Below are positions 7,817-15,953 of a stretch of DNA of 64,000 nucleotides, piece after piece. Position 1 is the stretch's first letter. Every line of letters begins with the position of its first letter. The position numbers were made by a program, and so were the translations under genes. Source of the stretch: JACRLW01 sp046349595 (GTDB lineage Bacteria; Planctomycetota; UBA1135; UBA2386); assembly GCA_046349595.1 (NCBI GenBank), contig JAXMCA010000001.1, positions 3,224,001-3,288,000 on the forward strand, read 5' to 3'. Below the pieces are notes generated by a model. The model worked only from the letters and a program-made list of their open reading frames with translations, was not told where the DNA came from and did no database searches.

Positions 7817-10584
7817 TTCGCGTACTCCTCGGCCAGTGCGCGCACCTCGGCAAGGGCGCGACGGTCACCGAATGCCCTGGGTTCCGCTTCGGCGAGCGCG
7901 CGGGCCACACGCTCCTTGTCGCCAGCGGCGTGCGCGGCGCGCGCGCGGCACAAGGGTGCACGCGAAGCGAGCCACGCGGTGGACGAAGTGCCCTCGAAGG
8001 CGGAGCTCTCGCCGACGAAGGCACGTTGCGCGAGCGGTGTCATCGGCGCGCGCAGGTACCAATGCGCGGCGAGATCCCACTCACGGGCCGCCTGCGCGAA
8101 GTCACCCTTCGACTCGGCCTGCTCCGCGAGCATCTGGTGCGCCGGTCCGAGCGGTCGCAGATCGAGGTCGTGCAATTCGACGATCGCCTGCGCGAGGATC
8201 GGGCACACCGCATCGCGTGTCGACTCCTCGCGCACGAAGACCTCGAGCAAGCGCTGCAGACGCGCGGCGGAGGTGAGACGGAACGACGGGGAGGTGCGTG
8301 CGTCCCGCATCGCCACGGCGAAGGCGTCGGCGCTCGCGGGCGAGGTCTCGCGGACCATGCGCTGGAAGGCGAGCTGCGCGCGCGGCTCGTGCGGCACCGG
8401 ACCATGGCGCAGTGCGGCCTGGAGTTCGGTGTCGAGATGCGCGAGCGGCTCGACCAGCAGGAAGCGCGCGAGGAACCGAGCCGTCGGCGCGTCGAGCGGC
8501 GCGGGCCCCGCGCCGATCACGTCGTAGGCCTCGTCCTGCTGCACGTCGTCGAGGCCCTGTGCGAAGGACGCATCGAGCTTCGCGCGCAACGCCGCTCGCC
8601 CCTCTTCGGTCGCGAGCATGCGACGCAAGGCCGCCGGGCGCAGCTCGCTGAGCAGATCGGCCTCGTCGCGTGCGAACAGCTTCGCGCACAGACCGTGGTC
8701 GTCGAGCTCCGGACGCGCGGCGATCCACCCGAGCACGATCGGCTGCAGCGCGGCGTCGAGGCCGTCGAAGCGCCGCACGAGGCCGTCCACGTCGACCTGT
8801 TCGAGCATCGGCGGCAGGATCTCCACGGTGCGGCGCAGCCACTCGCGATCCCAGGTCGACGCATCGAGCAGGAGCGCCTGGAGCACGGCACGGTCGCCGA
8901 GGGCGAGACGCGCGAAGCCGAGGGCGCCGCGATCGCCGTCGAGCGGCTGCGCCATCAGGACCCGACGTGCGAAGCCGTCGTTGCGGATGCGCAGGGCATT
9001 GGCCTGATTGCGACGACGCTGCGCATCGAGACCGTTCCACACGCGCTCGGCGACGGTCTCCGAGCCGGCACGCAGACAAGCCTCGGCCGCTGCATCCGCG
9101 GTCGGCGCGGAGCTGAGCGCGCGGATCGCGAGAGCGTCCTCCACCACCTCAGGCAACGGCTCGCGCATCAGTTCGCCGATCAGCCGAGCCGCCGCGCGCT
9201 GGTCGGTCCGGGCGATCAGCTTCTCGAAGGCCGCGGCCGGGATTCCCGCGTGCGGCATGCGCAGCATCACGCCGATCCGTCCCGGCTGCTCGTCCGGTTC
9301 GCTGAGCGCGAAATCCAGCAAGGCGTCGTCCCACACGCCCGCGGCGCACAGCGCGTCGAAGGCGCTGGTGCGCGCGGCGAGATCGATCGTGGCCGGCGCG
9401 ACGGCCGTGGCGCCGAGCAACTGTGCCTCCTGCTGGGTCAGCTCGCGCAAGAACTGCAACACGCGGGCACGGCGCGCCTCGGTGTCGAGCAGCGCACCGG
9501 TGCGGCGCAGGATCTCCGGGGTGAGCGGGTACTCGCCATCGAGCGCCTCGCGCAGCAACACGTCGAGCTGCGGCGACTCGCGCCGTCCGAGCCAGCTGAC
9601 GATCGCATCGCGGTCCCGGTCCTTCAGCTGCCGCGCCAACGACACCAGCATGCGTTCGCCCTTGTGATCGACGTTGCGCAGCAGGTCGAGCATCGGGGCG
9701 ATGTCGGTGCCCTCGAGCAGCCGACGATGGACCTCACCGACCATGCGGGTGGCGACCGACGGCGCGACCAGCCAGCTCGCATGTTCCGCGGCACGCGCGA
9801 GGTCCTGGTCCTCGACGAGCGCGGCGTTGACCAGGGCCTCGACGTCGGAACGCTCCCAGTCCTCGCTGCGCCGCGCGGTGAGCGCGAGCAGACGCTCGGC
9901 GATCGGCAGGTCCTTGCGCGCGAGCATGCCGTCGAGTGCCGCGGCGAGGTCGCTGCGCGGACGCGTGCCGAGCGCGTCGAGCACCCGCAGGCGCGCGCTC
10001 GGAGACAGCTCGTCGATGTGCGCGATCGGGAAGGGCCAGACCTCCTCGGTGGCGAGTTCGACGGCGAAGTCGGCGAGCAGTGCGTCCTCGCCGTTGACCA
10101 CGCGGCTCCACAACGCGGCGTCGGCGGCACCGAGGTCGACCAGCCGCGCGAACGCACGGTCACGGAGCTCGCGCTCGGAGTCCTCACGGTCGACGTCCTC
10201 GGCGTCGATGTAGCGTCGCTGCTGCGTGACCACGCGCAGCAGCACTTCCTGAGGCAGCAGTTCGACGAGGTGCACGAGCACCCGCGGATCGTTCTCCTCC
10301 GCGAGCCATGCCGCGACCTCGGTCCCGGCGAGCTTGCCCGCGAGGAGCAGGCCGCCCGCGGCGGCGCGGCGGAACTCGTCGCGAGAGCGCAGCAGGCGTA
10401 CGAGCACATCGGGATGGAGATCCGCGACCGGCCGATCGAGCAGTTCGCGCCGACCGCGTTCCACCCGGGCGGCATCGCCATCGACCAGCCGCGCGTGCAT
10501 CGCGGAGACGTCGTCCTGCGCCGCCAGGGCTGCGCTGAACACCAGACCGGCCACGGTCCAAGGAACGAAGGGGAACCTGCTCAT
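7813..10584 (-). CDS. Exported HEAT-repeat-like protein
   Basis: The 923-residue product has an N-terminal signal peptide ending near A-L-A-A-Q (about residue 22). It then consists almost entirely of amphipathic helices of about 30-40 residues rich in Ala, Leu, Arg and Asp, as in HEAT or related alpha-solenoids. No catalytic motif is visible. It is probably a periplasmic scaffold or protein-binding platform. It overlaps its neighbours by four bases on both sides (the NAD(P)HX dehydratase upstream, the YdjY-like gene downstream), so it is translated as part of a four-gene chain. A very long open frame lies antisense to it and is a shadow. Confidence 0.7.
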   Translation of the reverse strand: MSRFPFVPWTVAGLVFSAALAAQDDVSAMHARLVDGDAARVERGRRELLDRPVADLHPDVLVRLLRSRDEFRRAAAGGLLLAGKLAGTEVAAWLAEENDPRVLVHLVELLPQEVLLRVVTQQRRYIDAEDVDREDSERELRDRAFARLVDLGAADAALWSRVVNGEDALLADFAVELATEEVWPFPIAHIDELSPSARLRVLDALGTRPRSDLAAALDGMLARKDLPIAERLLALTARRSEDWERSDVEALVNAALVEDQDLARAAEHASWLVAPSVATRMVGEVHRRLLEGTDIAPMLDLLRNVDHKGERMLVSLARQLKDRDRDAIVSWLGRRESPQLDVLLREALDGEYPLTPEILRRTGALLDTEARRARVLQFLRELTQQEAQLLGATAVAPATIDLAARTSAFDALCAAGVWDDALLDFALSEPDEQPGRIGVMLRMPHAGIPAAAFEKLIARTDQRAAARLIGELMREPLPEVVEDALAIRALSSAPTADAAAEACLRAGSETVAERVWNGLDAQRRRNQANALRIRNDGFARRVLMAQPLDGDRGALGFARLALGDRAVLQALLLDASTWDREWLRRTVEILPPMLEQVDVDGLVRRFDGLDAALQPIVLGWIAARPELDDHGLCAKLFARDEADLLSELRPAALRRMLATEEGRAALRAKLDASFAQGLDDVQQDEAYDVIGAGPAPLDAPTARFLARFLLVEPLAHLDTELQAALRHGPVPHEPRAQLAFQRMVRETSPASADAFAVAMRDARTSPSFRLTSAARLQRLLEVFVREESTRDAVCPILAQAIVELHDLDLRPLGPAHQMLAEQAESKGDFAQAAREWDLAAHWYLRAPMTPLAQRAFVGESSAFEGTSSTAWLASRAPLCRARAAHAAGDKERVARALAEAEPRAFGDRRALAEVRALAEEYAK

Positions 10585-11408
10585 GCGTCCTCGAATCCTC
10601 GCAGCACCTCCGCGATCGCGAGCGGGAGGTCATCGGCGCACAACCCGGCCTGCGAGAGCCGCGACGCCACCAGATCACCCGCCTCGCCATGCACATGGAC
10701 GGCGAGACGCGCGGCATCGAAAGGCTCCATGCCCTGCGCGCACAATGCGCCGAGCAGGCCGGTCAGGACGTCGCCGCTGCCGCCGGTGGCGAGCCCGGGA
10801 TTGCCGCTCCGATTGACGGCGAGGCGCTCGCCGTCGGTGATCACCGTGCCCGCGCCCTTGAGCACCACCACGGCGCCGCTGCGGGCCTGCAGCTCGCGCG
10901 CGCTGCCCTCACGATCCCTCTGCACCACGTCGGTCGTGGTGCCGAGCAGCCGCGCCGCCTCGCCCGGATGCGGGGTGAGGATGCAGTTCGACAGGCGTTG
11001 TGGCCCGCGCAGGGGTGCGAGCGCGTTCAGGGCGTCGGCGTCGAGCACGACCGGGATCGCGGTCGCGGCCGGGAGCCAGCGCCCCAGCAGCGCGCGGGTG
11101 GTGTCGCCGTCGCCGAGACCCGGACCGACGACGAGCGCGTCCGCGGCGTGGCACGCGGTCTCGGCCTGTGTGCCCGCACGGTCGAGCGTGGTGGCCGGCG
11201 GAACGGCGATCGTGAACGACGCCATCAGCTCGACGGGCAGCACCGCGCGCACCAACCCGGCCCCGCCGCGCAAGGCTCCGCGCGCACACAGGATCGCCGC
11301 GCCGAGCATGCCCTGCGATCCGGCGAGCACGAGCACGGTGCCGAAGGTGCCCTTGTGGCCGTCGCGCGGACGGCGCGGCAGGCGCGGCAGCACATCGACC
11401 CGGATCAC
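10581..11408 (-). CDS. nnrD: ADP-dependent NAD(P)H-hydrate dehydratase
   Basis: The 275-residue product matches the C-terminal (carbohydrate-kinase-like) half of YjeF. It has the early G-T-F-G-T-V-L-V-L-A-G-S segment, the P-H-P-G-E-A motif, and the G-G-S-G-D-V-L-T-G motif (near residue 215) that holds the catalytic Asp. The enzyme repairs hydrated NADH and NADPH using ADP or ATP. The N-terminal epimerase half (NnrE) is absent, so an epimerase would have to be elsewhere. The GTG start overlaps the asparaginase stop as GTGA. The open frame runs further upstream but only inside asparaginase in another frame. Confidence 0.85.
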   Translation of the reverse strand: MIRVDVLPRLPRRPRDGHKGTFGTVLVLAGSQGMLGAAILCARGALRGGAGLVRAVLPVELMASFTIAVPPATTLDRAGTQAETACHAADALVVGPGLGDGDTTRALLGRWLPAATAIPVVLDADALNALAPLRGPQRLSNCILTPHPGEAARLLGTTTDVVQRDREGSARELQARSGAVVVLKGAGTVITDGERLAVNRSGNPGLATGGSGDVLTGLLGALCAQGMEPFDAARLAVHVHGEAGDLVASRLSQAGLCADDLPLAIAEVLRGFEDA

Positions 11409-12451
11409 CAAGACGGCAGCTCCAGTGCGCAGCGCACGCAGCCGACCTCGAGCTTGTTGGTGTTGAGCACCGGCGACCGCGCGTAGCCGCTCAACGCGGC
11501 GGGAGCACGACCGTCTGCCCACAGGCCGAGCCGTTCGAGCAGCGCGACCACCACGGGGAAGTAGCCGCGCTCCGCGCCGTCGCGCACCTTGACCGCGAGT
11601 CCGAAGGCGCCGCGCCGACCGATGCCGCCCACCGCGTAGACGCCCTCGGCGCCGTTCTTCGGGACCACGCGCCCCGTCGCCGTCTGCACGCACAGCGTGC
11701 CGAGACGTCCGTTCCCGCCGAGGTGCACGGGAGAGTGATCGATGGCCTTGCGGATGCGCGCGCACGCGGCGGCAGCAACGGGCTCCAATCCGACGGGGTT
11801 CATCAACCGGCAGAAGGCCCGGGCCAGGGCATCGAGCGGCAGGCGCAAGGTCGGGGCACCACAGCCGTCGGTCGCGTGCTCGACGCTGTCGACCGGAACC
11901 CCAGCCATTGCCGCGACGCGCTGGCGCACGCGCGTCTGGGCCGGCCCCTTTGGGTCGAGGTAGGTCGCGACGTCCTGGCCGAGTCCCTGCGCGAGCAGCA
12001 GGAAGCCGGCGTGCTTGCCCGAGCAGTTGTTGTGCAGGCGCTGCGGCCTGCCGCCGCTGCGCGCGAGTTCGAGCGCCGCGTCCTTGTCGAAGGGCACGTG
12101 CGGTCCGCAGCCGAGCTGGTCGGGCGCGAGCCCGCCGCGCGCGAGCAGACGCCGCGCCGTCTCCAGGTGGAGCGCGGTGCCGTCGTGGCTCGCGCAGCAC
12201 AACGCGAGCTCCTCGTCGCTGAGGCCGAGACGGTCCGCGATCCCCGACTCGACCAGCGGCATCGCCTGCAGCGGCTTGATCGCCGAGCGGGTCCAGACCG
12301 GGCGCGCGACGTCGCCGGACGACCAGGAACCGCCGTCCGCGAAGACCACCGCGACCGCGCCGTGGTGTTCCGACTCGACCCGCTCTCCGCGCGTGACCTC
12401 GGCGAGGAGGACGTCGCGGGTCCGGAGATCGGGAGACGGGGTCTTCGGCAT
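11405..12451 (-). CDS. Asparaginase, type II family (PF06089-like)
   Basis: The 348-residue product resembles the asparaginase family found in Rhizobium and many other bacteria, which is unrelated to E. coli AnsA/AnsB. The recognisable parts are an opening V-x-R-G-x-x-V-E-S-x-H-x-G, then S-A-I-K-P-L-Q-A with a likely catalytic Ser and Lys, C-C-A-S-H-D-G-T, N-N-C-S-G-K-H, and G-G-x-G-R-x-G. It should hydrolyse asparagine to aspartate and ammonia in the cytoplasm. I chose the internal ATG at 12451, because the 27 residues from the earlier ATG look unlike the family and lie in the gap before the divergent gene. First gene of the minus-strand chain. Confidence 0.8.
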   Translation of the reverse strand: MPKTPSPDLRTRDVLLAEVTRGERVESEHHGAVAVVFADGGSWSSGDVARPVWTRSAIKPLQAMPLVESGIADRLGLSDEELALCCASHDGTALHLETARRLLARGGLAPDQLGCGPHVPFDKDAALELARSGGRPQRLHNNCSGKHAGFLLLAQGLGQDVATYLDPKGPAQTRVRQRVAAMAGVPVDSVEHATDGCGAPTLRLPLDALARAFCRLMNPVGLEPVAAAACARIRKAIDHSPVHLGGNGRLGTLCVQTATGRVVPKNGAEGVYAVGGIGRRGAFGLAVKVRDGAERGYFPVVVALLERLGLWADGRAPAALSGYARSPVLNTNKLEVGCVRCALELPSW

Positions 12452-12534
12452 CGGCCGGGCAATCTCGGGCCTTTGCGGGGGCGCCGCAAGTCCATGCGGT
12501 CCGCCGCGCCCGCTCGTGGTAGAAAGCCGCACCG

Positions 12535-12942
12535 ATGGACGACCTCGTCCCGGTCGAAGTCTCGCGCCTCGTCCTCCAGCAGAAGGGCGATCCCCAGTAC
12601 GTGCACCTGCGCACGCTCGACTCCGACCGCAGCTTCCCGATCGTGATCGGCTTCAACGAGGCAGCGGAGATCTACCGCAAGCTGTCCAACGAGGCCTTCG
12701 AGCGCCCGATGACGCACGACCTGATCGGCCGCATGCTCGAAGCCACCGGCTGGCAGTTGCGCCGCGTGATCGTCAGCGACCTCAAGGGCGGCACCTTCCA
12801 CGCCTGGCTCGACCTCACCGCCGAACTCGAAGAACGCCTGATCGACTGCCGGCCGTCGGACGCGATCGCGCTGGCGACCCAGTTCCGCACGCCGATCTTC
12901 GTCAGTCGCGAAGTGCTCGACGCCGTCGCACCCGAGGGCTAG
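12535..12942 (+). CDS. Bifunctional nuclease family protein (DUF151)
   Basis: The 135-residue product fits the small BFN/DUF151 domain. It has the opening V-E-V-S-R-L-V-L segment, F-P-I-V-I-G, the central T-H-D-L-I-G region, and the closing R-P-S-D-A-I-A-L-A that marks the family. Plant and bacterial relatives have been linked to DNase and RNase activity, but many family members are uncharacterised. It is transcribed divergently from asparaginase, with about 80 bases between their starts, and is followed closely by tRNA-Ser. There is no signal peptide; cytoplasmic. Confidence 0.85.
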   Translation: MDDLVPVEVSRLVLQQKGDPQYVHLRTLDSDRSFPIVIGFNEAAEIYRKLSNEAFERPMTHDLIGRMLEATGWQLRRVIVSDLKGGTFHAWLDLTAELEERLIDCRPSDAIALATQFRTPIFVSREVLDAVAPEG

Positions 12943-12974
12943 GTTCGCGCGCCACGACGCGTGCGTCTCTCCGT

Positions 12975-13062
12975 GGTGGGATGGCAGAGCGGCCGATTGC
13001 GGCGGTCTTGAAAACCGCTGTCGGTGAACAACCGACCGGGGGTTCGAATCCCTCTCCCACCG
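12975..13062 (+). tRNA. tRNA-Ser (anticodon UGA)
   Basis: The 88-nt gene folds as a class II tRNA. The 7-bp acceptor stem GGTGGGA/TCCCACC has a G discriminator. The anticodon stem GCGGT/ACCGC encloses the loop CTTGAAA with anticodon TGA at 13009-13011. A long variable arm follows, and the T-loop has GGTTCGAATCC. It decodes UCA and related Ser codons. The 3' CCA is not encoded. It is not tRNA-Sec, whose anticodon would be TCA. Confidence 0.95.
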
Positions 13063-13146
13063 ATTACCTCGCCGGAGCGCCGCGCATCGTGGCCAGCCGG
13101 GGCGTCGCGCACGCCCCCGGCACCCGCGGCCGCCAGGAGGTCTGCA

Positions 13147-15852
13147 ATGGGAAGCCTCGGAATCCAATCTCGCTCCTTCGCAATCGGGTTGGGGATCCAC
13201 GTCCTCCTCGGAGCGACGAACCTCGCCCCTGCACAGGGTCCGGCGACGGCCAAAGGACCTCCCCCGCTGGATCTGACCAAGCTCCCCGACGGTGCGGTGG
13301 GCGCGCGCGATCGCTGGTTCATCCGCGGTGGCAATGCCGCCAACAGCGGTGTGGTGTTCACCCCGGCTCCCTTCGCGCGGCCGAGCGTGGCGTGGACCTA
13401 TGACAGCGGCGGCAAGATCGCCGGCGAACCCCTGGTCTGGGACGACCTGGTGCTGCTCGAAGTGGTCGGCGCCGACGGACGGCACGAGTTGCATGCGGTC
13501 GAACTCGACGACGGCAGTCGACGCACGGTGTCGCGTCTCAACACCAAGATCGACCTCGAGCCGGTGCTGTGGGAGCACCAGGTCGTCTTGCGGCGCAGCG
13601 CCTCGGAACTGCAGAACCTGCTGATCGGCTCGAAGATGTTCGTCGAGTACGGCAGGCTCCGGGCCAAGAGAGCCGACGCTCCGCTGCGCCTCGGCGACGA
13701 ACTCTATGCCGTGGTCGACGGTCACCTGCAGCGGATGCGCGTGCCGGACTTCCACACGGTGTGGAGCAGCACGACGGCGGACTGTCGTGGTCGTCCGGTG
13801 ATCCTCGGTGATGTCGTCTACGTGCTGCACGGGAGTGACGGTGGATCTCAGGTGCTGGGATTCGCGCGCCAGGACGGTGCCGAGCGTGGCCGCAGCGACT
13901 CGATTCCCGGAAAGACGGGGTCATCGCCCGGAGAGCTCGTCGCCGGCGGATCCCGCTTGATCGTGCGATTCGCGCAGCCCGTCGACACCGACCAGCAGAT
14001 CGACACGTTGCTGGTCGATCTGCCGCTGTCGCAGAGGTTCAAGCCCCTGCGCGGACTGTCGCTCTTCGCGCCGCCGATCGTGGGCGGTGACGTCGCCGTC
14101 CTTCCGATCCAGGAACGCGCCGGCGGCCATCGGAGCCTGGTCGCAGGAGACGAGTTCGAACTCGCCAGCGCGGAACACCATGTCGATGTGCTGGCGGTCG
14201 CGTCGGCGATGACCTTTGCCGACGACACCCTGCTGCTCGGCAACTCAGCGGTCGACTGGAACACCCGTCGGCTCCGCTGGCGGAACCCGGATCTGCCCAG
14301 ATCCCGACCCGTGCCGGCACGCGAGACGCTGCTCTACGTCGACGGCGGCAAGCTCGTCGCCGCACGCGACGACAGCGCAGCCACCACCGGTTCGACGGCC
14401 CTGACGCGCGAGCACGAGTTGCTCCAGGGCAAGCTCCTGCAGCAGTGGGTCGATGGCGCATTCAGCGCCCACGGTCTCGACCTGGTGACCGATCTCCTGC
14501 AGCGCTGCTATCTGGTCGGTGTCGACGAACGCTGGATCAAGGAGAAGGAACGCATGCGCGACACGCGTGCGAAGGCCACCGTGCGAGGCAAGCCCGACGA
14601 CGCGCAGATCGCGGCCATCACCGCGGCCGTCGCGAAGGTCGAGAACAGCGCGCTCGACCAGCTCTGGCAGGCGCACGAGCACGACAGCGATCCCGCAGCA
14701 CGGGCCGAACTGCTCCGCTTCGTGCTCGCCCGCGATCCGGAACACGCCGGCGCCGTGGATGCAGTCGGCGCGTTGCTCCCGGCTCCCCTCCGACCTCGAT
14801 ACGAACCTCGATCGGCCGCCGCGTCACGACTCGCGTCCGAGTGGCTCGACTTCGCCACGCTGTCGAACCGCATCGGGATCGACTTCCTCGAACCCCTGCC
14901 CGACCTCGGCAAGAACTCGGCCGATCAACTGATGCTGCTGCAGCTGCGCGACGTCCACAACCGCGGCTGGCGCCCCGACCTCGTGGCGCTCCAGAGCCCG
15001 CGCATCCTGATCTACACGCCGGTGACCCATCCCGGCAGCGTCGCGCGATGTCTGTCGGCCGGTGAACGAGTCTGCGAGGTACTCGAACCCCTGTTCGCCG
15101 ACTTCCCCAAGCTGCGCGAGAACCCCAACCGGATGCGGATCCTGCTGTACGGGAGTCGCGAGGAGTACCTCGCGCAGTCCCGCAAGTCGGGCAAGGGAGC
15201 CTCCTCGCATCTCGAGTGGACCGACGGTCACTACTCGCCACCCGAATCGCTGTCGCGCATGTTCGTGCCGCAGTCGCGCGACGCATTCGAGCGCGTGATG
15301 ACGGTCTTCGCGCACGAACTGACGCACCAGTGGCTGATGGATCGTTGCCCCGCGGTCTTCCCGGCGACGTCGAACAGCGGACCGGATGTTCCCGGGTTCT
15401 GGGTGGTCGAGGGCTTCGCCAGCCTCATCGAACAGTTCCACATCGACATCGAGACGGGGGTTTGCACGACCGACAATCCGCTCGATCCGCACCTCGACGT
15501 CCTGGCTCACGCGTCCGACGATCACCTGTTGCCGTGGGACTTCGTACTGCACGCTTCGCAGTTGGAGATGCAGGGACTCGATCCGAAACCACGCGATGAG
15601 CTGTCCGTCGAGACCGCCCTCTTCCTCGGTGGCCTTCGCAGAGAGAGCGCAGCAACCCTCTTCTACGACCAGTCGGCTTCGCTCTGCCATTTCCTGTTCC
15701 ACGCGGAGAACGGCCGGTACCGCAGGCACCTGCTCGAGTTCGTCGTCGCCTTCCACTCCGGCGATCTCGCCGGCCTCGACATCGCGAAGCGCCTCGGCAC
15801 GAGCGATTCCGACCTCGGCAAGCGCGTGGTCGATTACGCCCGCAGGCACTGA
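13147..15852 (+). CDS. Exported PQQ-like repeat / HExxH metallopeptidase fusion
   Basis: The 901-residue product begins with a signal peptide (residues 1-30). The first half (about 50-460) reads like a PQQ-type beta-propeller, with repeated short strands and turn motifs such as W-F-I-R-G-G-N-A-A-N-S-G. The second half carries the zinc site H-E-L-T-H at residues 723-727, followed by V-V-E-G-F-A at 753-758, where Glu755 would be the third ligand, as in gluzincin peptidases. An AGGAGG ribosome-binding site six bases before the ATG fixes the start. A periplasmic or surface peptidase bound to a propeller is likely; substrate unknown. Confidence 0.7.
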   Translation: MGSLGIQSRSFAIGLGIHVLLGATNLAPAQGPATAKGPPPLDLTKLPDGAVGARDRWFIRGGNAANSGVVFTPAPFARPSVAWTYDSGGKIAGEPLVWDDLVLLEVVGADGRHELHAVELDDGSRRTVSRLNTKIDLEPVLWEHQVVLRRSASELQNLLIGSKMFVEYGRLRAKRADAPLRLGDELYAVVDGHLQRMRVPDFHTVWSSTTADCRGRPVILGDVVYVLHGSDGGSQVLGFARQDGAERGRSDSIPGKTGSSPGELVAGGSRLIVRFAQPVDTDQQIDTLLVDLPLSQRFKPLRGLSLFAPPIVGGDVAVLPIQERAGGHRSLVAGDEFELASAEHHVDVLAVASAMTFADDTLLLGNSAVDWNTRRLRWRNPDLPRSRPVPARETLLYVDGGKLVAARDDSAATTGSTALTREHELLQGKLLQQWVDGAFSAHGLDLVTDLLQRCYLVGVDERWIKEKERMRDTRAKATVRGKPDDAQIAAITAAVAKVENSALDQLWQAHEHDSDPAARAELLRFVLARDPEHAGAVDAVGALLPAPLRPRYEPRSAAASRLASEWLDFATLSNRIGIDFLEPLPDLGKNSADQLMLLQLRDVHNRGWRPDLVALQSPRILIYTPVTHPGSVARCLSAGERVCEVLEPLFADFPKLRENPNRMRILLYGSREEYLAQSRKSGKGASSHLEWTDGHYSPPESLSRMFVPQSRDAFERVMTVFAHELTHQWLMDRCPAVFPATSNSGPDVPGFWVVEGFASLIEQFHIDIETGVCTTDNPLDPHLDVLAHASDDHLLPWDFVLHASQLEMQGLDPKPRDELSVETALFLGGLRRESAATLFYDQSASLCHFLFHAENGRYRRHLLEFVVAFHSGDLAGLDIAKRLGTSDSDLGKRVVDYARRH

Positions 15853-15953
15853 CCGGAGCGACACGGCATCGCCGAGATCGCCGGACCGATGACACGGGAT
15901 GAACTTCTGCTTCGCGGTTGCTACGGTGCACCCATCGATCCACGAGGACCGCA

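Noticed and set aside
7930..11466. Plus-strand open frame of more than 1,100 codons
   Set aside because: It is antisense to the HEAT-like and NAD(P)HX genes, has a composition typical of shadow frames in GC-rich DNA, and has no domain.
12975..13062. tRNA for selenocysteine, given the selenoprotein candidate nearby
   Set aside because: The anticodon is TGA, which reads UCN serine codons. tRNA-Sec has TCA. The length and stems fit a normal tRNA-Ser.
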